64,000 nt of DNA, from NCBI GenBank assembly GCA_005503065.1, contig SCOE01000009.1, positions 1 through 64,000 of the forward strand, written 5' to 3'. Position 1 is the stretch's first letter; the number at the start of each line of letters is the position of its first letter. Below the pieces are notes generated by a model, which was not told where the DNA came from, did no database searches, and worked only from the letters and a program-made list of their open reading frames with translations. This stretch comes from Comamonadaceae bacterium ALPHA2B. GTDB lineage: Bacteria; Pseudomonadota; Gammaproteobacteria; Burkholderiales; Burkholderiaceae_C. Positions 1-10,181 of the stretch are shown here, piece by piece. The translations under genes and the position numbers were made by a program.

Positions 1-21
1 CCCTGCACCCCTGCCCCACCC

Positions 22-1224
22 ATGCACAACATTCTCGCCCCGCGCCACCTGATCGCCGCCTTGGCCGCCTCGGCGTTCGCCTTCACTGCCACGGCCGCGG
101 AGCCGGGTGTCACCGACACGAAGATCATCCTCGGATCCGTGACACCGGTCAGCGGCCCACCCAGCCTGCTCGGCAAGGCCCACATGCTGGCCTTGAAGGT
201 GTGGGAGCAGGACATCAACGCCCGCGGCGGCATCAATGGCCGCAAGGTCGAGATCCGCCAGGACGACGACGGCTACGTGCCGCAGCGGGCGTTGCAGGGC
301 GTCAAGCGGCTCAACGAGGTGGAGAACATCTTCGCGCTGCTGGGCACGTCGGGCGCTGCGATGCTCCAGGCGATGCTGCCTTACATCGAGGAGCAGAAGA
401 TCCCCACCATCAACGGCATGGCGGTGTCGGCCTCGCACTTCACGCCGCCGCGCAAGACGGTGTTCATCCTCGGCCCGACCTACTGCCAGGAACTGGCCGC
501 CGGCATGGCGCACCTGGTCAGGAGCAAGAACCTGCAGAAGGAGAAGTTCTCGCTGGTCTACCAGGACGACGAGTTCGGCACCGACGTGCGCTGCGGCTAC
601 CAGAAAGCCGTCAAGGCGCTGGGCCTGGCGAGCGTGGCCGAGATCTCCTTCAAGCGCGGCACCAAGGACTTCTCGGCCGAGATGCTGAGCCTGAAGCAGG
701 CCGGGGCCACCTTCATCGCCTCGGGCGGCGTGGTGGCCGAACACTCGATGCTGCTGAAGGAGGCCGCGAAGAACCAGATGCCCATCACCTTCCTGGCCAT
801 CCACTCGGCACACCTGACGCCGGTGCAGGCCCTGGCCGGCCCGGCCGGAGACGGGTACTACGTGGCCGACTACGTGCCCCCGCTCACCGACCTGGCCGTG
901 CCTGGCATGGCCAAGTTCATCGCGCTGACGCAAAAGTATCTCAGCGCCGACGAACAGAAACTGCTCAATCGCTACTCCATCACCGCCTACGTCGGTGCGC
1001 TGTTGATGGAAGACGCCATCCGCCGCTGCGGCAAGGCATTGACGCGTTCCTGCGTGGTCGAGAAGCTGGAGACCACCAAGAACCTGGGCACTGACGGCCT
1101 CACCTCGCCGATCAGCTTCAGCGCCACGCAGCGGCAGTCGCCCAGCAGCGTGCTCGTGCTTCGCTCCGACGCCAAGGGAGGGAAGTTTGACCGGGTGTCC
1201 GATCCGATTCCGGTGACCGATTGA
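22..1224 (+). CDS. Liv-type ABC transporter substrate-binding protein
   Basis: Periplasmic binding protein of the branched-chain amino-acid (LivK, type 1 fold) family, 400 aa, expected to capture an organic acid or amino acid for an ABC importer. A signal peptide is visible: basic start, hydrophobic core at about residues 8-25, cleavage likely after Ala26. The mature part opens in the usual way for the family (ITLG-like strand, then a GGING turn). No transporter subunits are adjacent inside the window, so it is either an orphan receptor or belongs to an operon that begins upstream. There is no clear ribosome binding site in the 21 bases available. Its stop overlaps the start of the next gene (TTGA), so the two are probably co-translated. 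Ligand unknown. Confidence 0.9.
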   Translation: MHNILAPRHLIAALAASAFAFTATAAEPGVTDTKIILGSVTPVSGPPSLLGKAHMLALKVWEQDINARGGINGRKVEIRQDDDGYVPQRALQGVKRLNEVENIFALLGTSGAAMLQAMLPYIEEQKIPTINGMAVSASHFTPPRKTVFILGPTYCQELAAGMAHLVRSKNLQKEKFSLVYQDDEFGTDVRCGYQKAVKALGLASVAEISFKRGTKDFSAEMLSLKQAGATFIASGGVVAEHSMLLKEAAKNQMPITFLAIHSAHLTPVQALAGPAGDGYYVADYVPPLTDLAVPGMAKFIALTQKYLSADEQKLLNRYSITAYVGALLMEDAIRRCGKALTRSCVVEKLETTKNLGTDGLTSPISFSATQRQSPSSVLVLRSDAKGGKFDRVSDPIPVTD

Positions 1225-1661
1225 GCGACAAGCCTGTGTCTGTCCCGACACATGCGCATGGCCCGTTCCAGGAGTTGGTCGGGTACGAGACCCTCACTGA
1301 AGGGGATCGACCGTACCTGCGGCTGCATCTCAGGCGCGATCTGCTCAACCCGCACGGTGTCCTGCACGGCGGCGTGAGTCTGACGCTGCTGGACGCCATC
1401 GGCGGCCGCTCCCTGGTTGGCCAGTTGGTGCCCGCCACGGGGCAGCGCATCCTGTCGTCGGTGACCGTCACGCTGACCACCGACTTCATGCTCGGCGTGC
1501 GCGATGGCGTGCTGTTTGCCACTGGCTCGCCCGACCACATCGGGAAGACCGTGGCCTACGTGTCGGTGGAGTTGCGGCACAACGCGATGGACGGCCCGCT
1601 CGTCGCGCGCGGGCTGGGCACCTACCGCGTCTACACGCGCTCCCTGGTGAGCCCGGTGTGA
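1221..1661 (+). CDS. PaaI-type hotdog-fold acyl-CoA thioesterase
   Basis: A 146-aa hotdog protein of the PaaI/DUF4442 thioesterase group, predicted to hydrolyse acyl- or aryl-CoA esters in the cytoplasm. The diagnostic stretch HGVLHGGVSLTLLDAIGG lies at about residues 45-62 and includes the HGG turn and the helix Asp. The start codon is TTG at 1221, overlapping the stop of the upstream binding protein by TTGA, which supports translational coupling. It may recycle CoA from stalled intermediates. The exact substrate cannot be inferred. Confidence 0.85.
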   Translation: MSDKPVSVPTHAHGPFQELVGYETLTEGDRPYLRLHLRRDLLNPHGVLHGGVSLTLLDAIGGRSLVGQLVPATGQRILSSVTVTLTTDFMLGVRDGVLFATGSPDHIGKTVAYVSVELRHNAMDGPLVARGLGTYRVYTRSLVSPV

Positions 1662-1672
1662 CTGTGGCGGCG

Positions 1673-1692
1673 GCAGCCCGGGCCCGGGTTGC
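1673..1692. terminator. Palindrome between convergent genes, possible bidirectional terminator
   Basis: A 20-bp near-perfect palindrome (GCAGCCCGGGCCCGGGTTGC) lies between the convergent thioesterase and flavodoxin-like genes, 11 bp after the thioesterase stop. There is no T-tract, so intrinsic termination is only a suggestion from position and symmetry. Confidence 0.3.
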
Positions 1693-1701
1693 AGGCTTCC
1701 G

Positions 1702-2193
1702 TCAGAACACGCCGCTCGCCAGCCCCGCCGCCAGCGCCTGGCCCAGTTCGGCGCAGCGGCGCAGCGCGGCCTCGTCGATGCGTTTGGGCGCGAGGATGTC
1801 TTCGGGGGTCTGCGCCCCCGTGCGCACGATCAGCGGCTCCGCCACCGCGCGCAGCCGCCAGCCGGTGGCGATGCGTTCGATCTGGCGCACCGCCATGCTG
1901 CCGTCGGTGCCGGCACAGACCATCACGGCATAGGGCCGGCCGTTGATGCGGTCGAGCGCGGCGTAGTAGGTTCGGTCGAAGAAGTCCTTCAGCGCGCCGG
2001 ACATCGCGGCCAGGTTCTCCGGCGTGGCGAACAGGTAGCCGTCGGCGCCCAGCACGTCGGCTGCGGTGGCCTCGAACGCGCGCCGCAGCGCGAGCTCGAC
2101 ACCGCCCTCGCTGCGCGCCGCGCACACCGCGGCCTCGACCATCTGCGCGGTGCCGCCCGTCATGGTGTGGTGCACGATGAGCAGCGTCTTCAT
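1702..2193 (-). CDS. Flavodoxin-like / NADPH-dependent FMN reductase family protein
   Basis: A 163-aa flavodoxin-fold protein. The N-terminal strand and phosphate loop (LLIVHHTMTGGTAQMVEA, residues 4-21) and the later TPENLAAMSGALKDFFDR segment are typical of the flavodoxin/NAD(P)H-quinone reductase family that binds FMN and moves electrons in the cytoplasm. It follows the nitroreductase gene on the same strand by about 47 bp, so the two flavoproteins are likely co-transcribed. A specific role is not apparent. It could supply reduced flavin or reduce quinone-like compounds. Confidence 0.8.
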   Translation of the reverse strand: MKTLLIVHHTMTGGTAQMVEAAVCAARSEGGVELALRRAFEATAADVLGADGYLFATPENLAAMSGALKDFFDRTYYAALDRINGRPYAVMVCAGTDGSMAVRQIERIATGWRLRAVAEPLIVRTGAQTPEDILAPKRIDEAALRRCAELGQALAAGLASGVF

Positions 2194-2240
2194 CGGCCTG
2201 CCGCCCCCGCCCGGCGTTGGTCAGCCGCGCATGGCGTCCG

Positions 2241-2924
2241 TCAAGGCGCCACCTCGAAGCCCGCAAAGTGCGCAAACTCTTCCGGCTTGGCGCGCTCGGT
2301 GATGAAGGCGTTCTCGGGCGCTGCCAAGTCCTCGTGGCCGAGCGCGATGCCGCACGCCAGGATCTCGTGCTCCGACAGCGGCAGCTGCTCGCGCACGATC
2401 TTGTGGAACCAGGCAAACGCCGCCTGCGCGCAGGTATGCAGGCCCTGGGCCCGGGCCGCGACCATGATGTTCTGGATGAACATGCCCAGGTCCATGAAGC
2501 TGCCGGTGTTCAGGCGCCGGTCGAGCGTGACGAGCAGGCCCACCGGGGCGTCGAAGAAGACGTAGTTGCGCAGCATCTGCCGTTCGCGCGCGGCGGCGTC
2601 GTCGCGCGCAATGCCCAGCGTGGCGTACAGGCCGAAGCCGCAGCGCCGGCGCCGATCGAGGTAAGGCTCGACCCACTGCGTCGGGTAGTAGGCGTACTCG
2701 GGCTGATGCCGGTCGGCGTCGGTGGTGGCGGCCTGCACGATGGCGTCGCACAGGCGTTGCCGCGGTTCACCGGCAACGGCATAGACGCGCCAGGGCTGGA
2801 CGTTGTTGCCGCTCGGCGCATGCGCCGAGACCTGCAGGATATGGTGCACCGTCGACGCGGGCACCGGCGTGGGCAGGAAACGCCGCACGGACTTGCGGCT
2901 GCGGATGGCATCGTCGACGTGCAT
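2241..2924 (-). CDS. Nitroreductase family protein
   Basis: A 227-aa FMN-dependent nitroreductase-family oxidoreductase. The N-terminus carries the family opening (IRSRKSVRRFLPTPVP), followed by the SGNNVQPWR FMN-binding motif and, near the middle, the segment on which NfnB/BluB-like enzymes dimerise (SFMDLGMFIQNIM). The start chosen is the ATG at 2924 because GAGGAA lies a few bases upstream. The open frame continues further upstream, but that extension is rich in Arg and Gly and unlike the family. It is divergent from the acyl-CoA ligase at 3041. Substrate unknown; candidates are nitro compounds, enones or quinones. Confidence 0.85.
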   Translation of the reverse strand: MHVDDAIRSRKSVRRFLPTPVPASTVHHILQVSAHAPSGNNVQPWRVYAVAGEPRQRLCDAIVQAATTDADRHQPEYAYYPTQWVEPYLDRRRRCGFGLYATLGIARDDAAARERQMLRNYVFFDAPVGLLVTLDRRLNTGSFMDLGMFIQNIMVAARAQGLHTCAQAAFAWFHKIVREQLPLSEHEILACGIALGHEDLAAPENAFITERAKPEEFAHFAGFEVAP

Positions 2925-3040
2925 CGGGGGTTCCTCGTAGCGACCTTGGGCACCGGTTCGGCAGCAGGCATCCGTCGTGCCGCGGCGGCCGTCGCCGCGC
3001 GCGCTGGACGTCGGATGCGCCATGCGCTAATCTCGCGCCA

Positions 3041-5017
3041 ATGGATTCTACCAAACGACCGTTCGATTGGCTGCCCTCGGCGGCCACCATCGCCGGGTCC
3101 AACCTGACGGCCTTCATCCGCCACACGGGCCAGGGCGACCTGCCCAGCCTGCAGCGCCGCGCCGACGCCGACCCGGCCTGGCTGATGGAGCAGGTGTTCG
3201 GGTTCTGCGACTTCCGCTTCTACAAGCCCTGCGAGCGCATGCTCGACACCTCGCGCGGCATCGAGTGGGCGCGCTGGTGCGTCGGCGGCACGACCAACAT
3301 CGTGCTCAACTGCATCGACCGCCACCGCGGCACGCCCGCCTGGGACCGCACCTTCATCACCTGGGAGGGTGAGGACCCCAAGGCCCCGAACGCGCGTCGC
3401 GAACTCAGCTACCGCGAGTTCGACGCCGAGCTCTGCCGGCTGGCCGGCGCGCTCGAGGCGCTGGGCGTGCAGCGCGGCGACCGCGTGGGCTTGTACATGC
3501 CCAACCTGCCCGAGACCTTCATCGCCTTCTTCGCGGTGCTGAAGATCGGCGCCGTCATCATGCCGCTGTTCTCGGGCTTCGGGCCGCAGCCGCTGGTGGC
3601 GCGCCTGAACGACGGCGAGGCCAAGGTCGTGCTCACGGTCGACGGCACTTGGCGCCGCGGCAGCCCCGGCGCGATGAAGTCGGTGCTCGACGAGGCCTTG
3701 GCGTCGACGCCCAGCGTCGAACACGTGCTGGTGCTGCGCCACCTGGGCGATGCCTTGCCCTGCCCGATGACCGCCGGGCGCGACCTCGACTGGGCCACGG
3801 CCGTGGCCGGGCAGGCGGCCGAGCGGCAGACGGCCGAGATGGCCGCCGACGACGCCGCAGTGTTGCTCTACACCTCGGGCACCACCGGCAAGCCCAAGGG
3901 TTGCGTCTGGACGCACGTGGGCTTCCTCGGCTCGATGGTCACGCGCGACATGCACATCTGCGGTGACTTCCGCGCGGATGACCGCTTCTTCTTCATGAGC
4001 GACATGGGCTGGATGGTGGGCGCGATGTGCGCCTGCATCCCCAGCTACTTCGGCGGCAGCCTGCTGGTGGCTGAGGGCACGCCCGACTACCCCGACACCG
4101 GCCGCTTCTGGCGACTGCTGCAGGACCACCGGGTCACCTACCTCGGCGTGGCGCCCACGCTGATCCGTGGACTGATGCGCCACGGCGACCAGGACGTCGA
4201 GCGCTACGACCTCTCGGCGCTGCGCATCACCGTCTCCGGCGGCGAGGCCTGGACCGAATCGCCTTGGCGCTGGTTCTTCGAGCATGTGTGCAAGAAGAAA
4301 CTGCCGTTCCTGAACATCGTCGGCGGCACCGAGGTCGGCGGCTGCAACTTCACCGGCACCGTGCACCACCCGTTGCGCCCGGGCTCCTTCGGCATGGGCG
4401 GCCTGGGCGTGGGCGTTGACATCGTCGACGAAGCCGGCCAGCCCGTAGGTCCTGGCCAGGTGGGCGAACTGGTGCTGCGCAACCCCAACATCGGCTTCAC
4501 CAAGAGCCTGTGGCGCGACGACGAGCGCTATCTCGACAGCTACTGGCGCACCATCCCCGGCCTGTGGGTGCACGGCGACTTCGCGATGCGCGACGAGGAC
4601 GGCCTCGTCTACATCCTCGGCCGCAGCGACGACACCATCAAGGTCTCTGGCAAGCGCACCGGCCCTTCCGAGATCGAAACGCTGCTCACCGGCACGGGCA
4701 AGGTGTCGGAAGCGGCGGTGATCGGCGTGCCCGATGAGGTCAAGGGCTCGGCCATCGTCTGCGTGTGCGTGCCGATGCCCGGTGTGGCGGCCGACGGCAC
4801 GCTCGAGCAGGAGTTGGCGGCAGCCGTGGTCAAGGGCATGGGCAACTCGTACCGCCCGCGCCAGGTGCTGCTGGTGAGCGACTTGCCCAAGACGCGCAAC
4901 ATGAAGATCATGCGGCGCGTGGTGCGCGCGGTATACCGCGGCGACAACCCGGGGGATCTGTCCTCGCTGGTCAACCCGGAGGCCGTGGCGGATCTGCGGG
5001 CGAGGCTGTCGGCTTGA
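3041..5017 (+). CDS. AMP-forming acyl-CoA synthetase, acetyl-CoA-synthetase-like
   Basis: A 658-aa ANL-superfamily ligase that should adenylate a carboxylic acid and transfer it to CoA. It has the N-terminal ACS extension, the ATP P-loop LLYTSGTTGKPKG at about residue 275, the hinge region SGKRTGPSEIE at about 538, and the C-terminal PKTRNMKIMRR segment whose Lys (about 621) is the catalytic and acetylation-regulated lysine in acetyl-CoA synthetases. Length and layout match the acetyl/propionyl-CoA synthetase branch rather than medium- or long-chain ligases. A TAATCT hexamer at 3029-3034 lies just before the ATG and no Shine-Dalgarno is visible, so a short or absent leader is possible. Substrate undetermined. 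Confidence 0.88.
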   Translation: MDSTKRPFDWLPSAATIAGSNLTAFIRHTGQGDLPSLQRRADADPAWLMEQVFGFCDFRFYKPCERMLDTSRGIEWARWCVGGTTNIVLNCIDRHRGTPAWDRTFITWEGEDPKAPNARRELSYREFDAELCRLAGALEALGVQRGDRVGLYMPNLPETFIAFFAVLKIGAVIMPLFSGFGPQPLVARLNDGEAKVVLTVDGTWRRGSPGAMKSVLDEALASTPSVEHVLVLRHLGDALPCPMTAGRDLDWATAVAGQAAERQTAEMAADDAAVLLYTSGTTGKPKGCVWTHVGFLGSMVTRDMHICGDFRADDRFFFMSDMGWMVGAMCACIPSYFGGSLLVAEGTPDYPDTGRFWRLLQDHRVTYLGVAPTLIRGLMRHGDQDVERYDLSALRITVSGGEAWTESPWRWFFEHVCKKKLPFLNIVGGTEVGGCNFTGTVHHPLRPGSFGMGGLGVGVDIVDEAGQPVGPGQVGELVLRNPNIGFTKSLWRDDERYLDSYWRTIPGLWVHGDFAMRDEDGLVYILGRSDDTIKVSGKRTGPSEIETLLTGTGKVSEAAVIGVPDEVKGSAIVCVCVPMPGVAADGTLEQELAAAVVKGMGNSYRPRQVLLVSDLPKTRNMKIMRRVVRAVYRGDNPGDLSSLVNPEAVADLRARLSA

Positions 5018-5050
5018 CGGGCGGCGGCTCGGCGCTTCGGCCAACCGCGT

Positions 5051-5701
5051 TCACGGAACGCCAAGCGCGGCCAGAGCATCGATGTAGCCGGACTCCCGCG
5101 ACTCGATGCCGCCCACCGCGTCGCTGACCCGGTGCAGCAGCCCGTCTTCGAGCCCGTAGACGAAGCCGTGCACAGCCACCGCCTGGCCTCGGGCCCAGGC
5201 CCGGCGCAGCATCGTGGTACGACACACGTTGCTCACCTGCTCGATCACGTTCAGCTCGCACAGTCTCTGCGCGCGCTCGGCGGGTGACGAAGCTGCTTCG
5301 AGCCGGGCTTCATGCTTGCGCGCGACGTCCTCGATGTGTCGCAGCCAGTTATCGGCCAGCCCGGTGCGGCGCTGCTCGACCACCGCCTGCACTCCGCCGC
5401 AGCCGTAGTGGCCGACCACCAGCACATGCTCGACCTTCAGCACCTCCACGGCGTACTGCAGTACCGTCAGGCAGTTCAGATCCGAGTGCACCACCAGGTT
5501 GCCGACGTTGCGGTGCACGAAGATCTCGCCCGGCCGCAGGCCGACGATCTCGTTGGCCGGCACGCGGCTGTCGGAACAGCCGATCCACAAGTAGCGTGGC
5601 GTCTGCTGGCCCGCGAGCCGCGTGAAGAACTGCGGGTCCTCGGCGCGGCATCGGGCCGACCACGCGCGGTTGTTGCGGATCAGGGGGTCGATGCTGCACA
5701 T
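5051..5701 (-). CDS. can: Beta-class carbonic anhydrase
   Basis: A 216-aa beta carbonic anhydrase that interconverts CO2 and bicarbonate. The zinc ligands are visible as Cys42 (CSDSR, with the Asp44-Arg46 dyad), His98 and Cys101 (GHYGCGG). The start is the ATG at 5701, which has AAGGA upstream; a longer in-frame extension lacks family similarity. It lies 28 bp beyond the stop of the crotonase at 5730 on the same strand, so it appears to be the last gene of the long minus-strand operon that also encodes a biotin-dependent carboxylase. Bicarbonate is the carboxyl donor of that enzyme. The functional link is inferred from position. Confidence 0.92.
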   Translation of the reverse strand: MCSIDPLIRNNRAWSARCRAEDPQFFTRLAGQQTPRYLWIGCSDSRVPANEIVGLRPGEIFVHRNVGNLVVHSDLNCLTVLQYAVEVLKVEHVLVVGHYGCGGVQAVVEQRRTGLADNWLRHIEDVARKHEARLEAASSPAERAQRLCELNVIEQVSNVCRTTMLRRAWARGQAVAVHGFVYGLEDGLLHRVSDAVGGIESRESGYIDALAALGVP

Positions 5702-5729
5702 GCGGTTGTTCCTTCGCGGTGCTGCGGGC

Positions 5730-6530
5730 TCAGCGGCCCTTCCACACCGGCTTGCGCTTCTCGGCGAAGGCGCGCGGGCCTTCCTGCGCATCCTCGCTGG
5801 CGTAGGCGGCGCGGTAGATGTTGTGCGCCAGCGCCATGCCGGCGTCGCAGCCCGCGCTCATCGCGGTGAGGATCGACTCCTTGCCCGCCATCACCGACAG
5901 CGGCGCGTTATCGCGGATGCGCTCGGCGAGCGCCTGTGCGCGGGCGCGCACCGCGTCGGGCGTGTCCTCGAGGTAGTTGATGAAGCGAAGCTCGTGGAAG
6001 GTCTCGATCGGGTACAGCTCACCGGTCAGCACCATCTCCATCAGCAGCGGCTGCGGCAGCATCCACAGCAGCGGAATCGCCCACGGGCTGCCGCGGCCGG
6101 CGATGCGCGTCTCGGTGATACCAACCTGGGTGCCCTTCAGCCCGACGCGCAGGTCGGAGTTGAGCGACAGCATCATGCCGCCGGCGATCAGGTGCCCGGT
6201 CATCGCGGCGATGATCGGCTTGGCGACGCGGCGCTGGCGGGCGTGGAACGGGTCCTTCATCTTCGTGAGGATGTCCACGCCCTCCTCCTTCTTCACCCGC
6301 GAGGCCTCGCGCAGATCGAGCCCGGAGCAGAAGGTGCCGCAGTCGGCCGAGGTGAGGATCGCGACGCGCACGTCCTTGTCGGCATCGACCTGGTCCCAGC
6401 ATTCGTACAGGCGGTTGGCTGCCGCCGGCGACAGCGCATTGCGGATCTCGGGGCGGTTGATCTTGACGGTGGCGATGCCGTCACGCACCTCGTAGAGCAC
6501 GGTGTCGGCGTCGTTCATGGCGGTACTCAT
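5730..6530 (-). CDS. Crotonase-family protein (enoyl-CoA hydratase/isomerase like), GRGxPWA variant
   Basis: A 266-aa crotonase-fold protein. The ATG at 6530 overlaps the stop of the upstream crotonase (ATGA). The oxyanion-hole region (SGLDLREA, then AGGMMLSLNSD) is recognisable, but the first catalytic Glu of classical hydratases (GGCEL) is replaced by Met, while the second is retained in GITETRIAGRGSPWA. This pattern is shared with the crotonase at 40924-41685 and suggests an isomerase, hydrolase or lyase variant rather than a standard hydratase. It ends in the usual EGPRAFAEKRKPVWKGR tail. It is co-transcribed with the carboxylase operon. Confidence 0.85.
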   Translation of the reverse strand: MSTAMNDADTVLYEVRDGIATVKINRPEIRNALSPAAANRLYECWDQVDADKDVRVAILTSADCGTFCSGLDLREASRVKKEEGVDILTKMKDPFHARQRRVAKPIIAAMTGHLIAGGMMLSLNSDLRVGLKGTQVGITETRIAGRGSPWAIPLLWMLPQPLLMEMVLTGELYPIETFHELRFINYLEDTPDAVRARAQALAERIRDNAPLSVMAGKESILTAMSAGCDAGMALAHNIYRAAYASEDAQEGPRAFAEKRKPVWKGR

Positions 6531-7318
6531 CGGGCCACCTTCCAGTTGGCTGCGCGCTTGCCCAGGAAGGCGGCGATGCCTTCGGCAGCCTCGGGCGTCT
6601 CCCAGGCATCGGCCAGCGCGTTGGCGGTGTAGTCCATGCACTCGCGCGGTGGCCGGCCGTGCACGTCGTTGAACAGCTGCTTGGTCGCCGCGATCGAGCT
6701 CGCCGGCAGCGAGAGCACGAGATCGAGTTCCTCATCCACCGCGCGGTCCAGGTCTTCGGGCGCGACGACACGGTCCACCAGGCCGATGCGCTCGGCCTGC
6801 GCGGCGTCGATGAACTGCGTCGTCAGGCCGTAGCGGCGCGAACGCGCGAGGCCGATCTTGCGCGCGACGTACGGGCCGATGTTGGCCGGCACCAGCCCGA
6901 GCCGCGCCTCGGTGAGCGAGAAGCGCGCGGTGCTGGCCGCGACGGCCACGTCGCAGATGCAGGTCATGCCGAAGCCGCCGCCGGTGGCCGGGCCGTTGAT
7001 GCGACCGATCACCACCTTGGGCAGGCGGTCGAACTCGTAGAACAGGTCGGCCAGCGGCAGCGAGTCGGCGATGCGCTGCTCGCGGCTCTGCGACAGCACC
7101 GTCTGCATCCAGGTCAGGTCGCCGCCCGCACAGAACGACTTGCCTTCGCCGCTGAGCACCACCGCACGCAGCTTCGTGTCGGCGCCGATCGCGGCGATGG
7201 CGTGCAGCAGCTCGCGCACCACGTCCAGGCTCAGCGCGTTCTGGATCTCGGGGCGGGCGAGCGTGAGGCGGGCGACATACGCGCTGTCGCGCGTGAGGCG
7301 GATGGTCTTGTAGTCCAA
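6527..7318 (-). CDS. Enoyl-CoA hydratase, methylglutaconyl/isohexenylglutaconyl-CoA hydratase type
   Basis: A 263-aa crotonase. The start is taken as TTG at 7318 because GGAG lies just upstream and the protein then begins at the crotonase N-terminus; no ATG fits. The active-site pattern (GGGFGMTCICD without the first Glu, then SLTEARLGLVPANIGPYVA with the second) is typical of the LiuC/AtuE branch, which hydrates 3-methylglutaconyl-CoA or isohexenylglutaconyl-CoA made by a biotin carboxylase. It lies 20 bp after the carboxylase alpha-subunit gene, the same association as in liu and atu operons. The likely reaction is hydration of a carboxylated beta-methyl-branched enoyl-CoA; the chain is unknown. 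Confidence 0.82.
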   Translation of the reverse strand: MDYKTIRLTRDSAYVARLTLARPEIQNALSLDVVRELLHAIAAIGADTKLRAVVLSGEGKSFCAGGDLTWMQTVLSQSREQRIADSLPLADLFYEFDRLPKVVIGRINGPATGGGFGMTCICDVAVAASTARFSLTEARLGLVPANIGPYVARKIGLARSRRYGLTTQFIDAAQAERIGLVDRVVAPEDLDRAVDEELDLVLSLPASSIAATKQLFNDVHGRPPRECMDYTANALADAWETPEAAEGIAAFLGKRAANWKVAR

Positions 7319-7338
7319 CGGGTTCTCCAGGCGGGTTG

Positions 7339-9368
<2,030 letters not shown>

Positions 9369-9369
<1 letters not shown>

Positions 9370-10172
9370 CAGCGCCCGCTCCAGCGCGGCGGCCGCTTCT
9401 CGTTGAAGGCGCGCACGCCTTCGAGCCGGTCCTGCGACGACACGAGCACGTTGTAGGCGGCAATGTCGAGCGCGTAGCCGCTGTGGAAGTCGACCTCGCC
9501 GCCGCGCGACGCCGCCACCTTGGCGTAGTGCACGGCCATCGGCGCGGCCAGCGCCACCTCGCGCGCCTCGGCCACCGCGGTGGCAAGCGCCTGGCCGGGC
9601 TCGACCAGCGTGGTGGTGATGTTCCACTGTGCAGCCTGCTCCGCGCTGAAGCGGCGCGCGGTCAGCAGCAGTTGCTTGGCGCGCCGCGCCCCGGCCGCGC
9701 GCACCAGGTTCTGGATGCCGCCGCCGCCGGGCATGATGCCGCGCCGCACCTCGGGCAGCGAGAACACCGCCGAGCGCGCGGCCACGATCCAGTCGCACAT
9801 CAGCGCCAGTTCGCAACCGCCGCCATGCGCATGGCCTTCCACGGCGGCGATCACCGGGCACGGAAAGTCCTTCACCGCCAGCAGCACCTCCTCGGCCAGC
9901 TGGTGCTGTCGCCGCCACTGCTGGTCGGTCATGCCGTCGCGCTGCTTCAGGTCGCCGCCGGTGCTGAAGGCGCGCTCGCCGGCACCGGTGACGACGAGCA
10001 CGCGCAGGCCGTCGTCGTAGGCCAGATCATGCAGTGCGGCGCGCAGGTCGACGAACATCTGCGTGTTCATCGCGTTCATCACCTCGGGTCGGTTCAGCAC
10101 CAGGCAACGCACGCCCTCGTCGGGGGAGGTGCCCGGGGCTGGCTCGACGCGCAGCGTCTCGTAGGTTCCCAT
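9369..10172 (-). CDS. Enoyl-CoA hydratase
   Basis: A 267-aa crotonase that keeps both catalytic glutamates of classical enoyl-CoA hydratase: the first in HGGGCELALMCD and the second in SLPEVRRGIMPGGGG. It can therefore be expected to hydrate trans-2-enoyl-CoA. A tail of the form EGVRAFNEKRPPRWSGR closes the protein. It lies between a dehydrogenase and the carboxylase alpha gene in the same operon, 9 bp from the former and overlapping the latter by one base. Confidence 0.9.
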
Positions 10173-10181
10173 CGTGCGGTC

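Noticed and set aside
2925-3023. N-terminal extension of the nitroreductase
   Set aside because: Unlike the family; the internal ATG at 2924 has a good ribosome binding site and begins the conserved region.
2510-5044. Very long open frame antisense to the acyl-CoA ligase at 3041
   Set aside because: Rich in Arg, Ala, His and Val, no family motifs, and lies opposite a gene with clear ligase motifs; an effect of high G+C at codon third positions.
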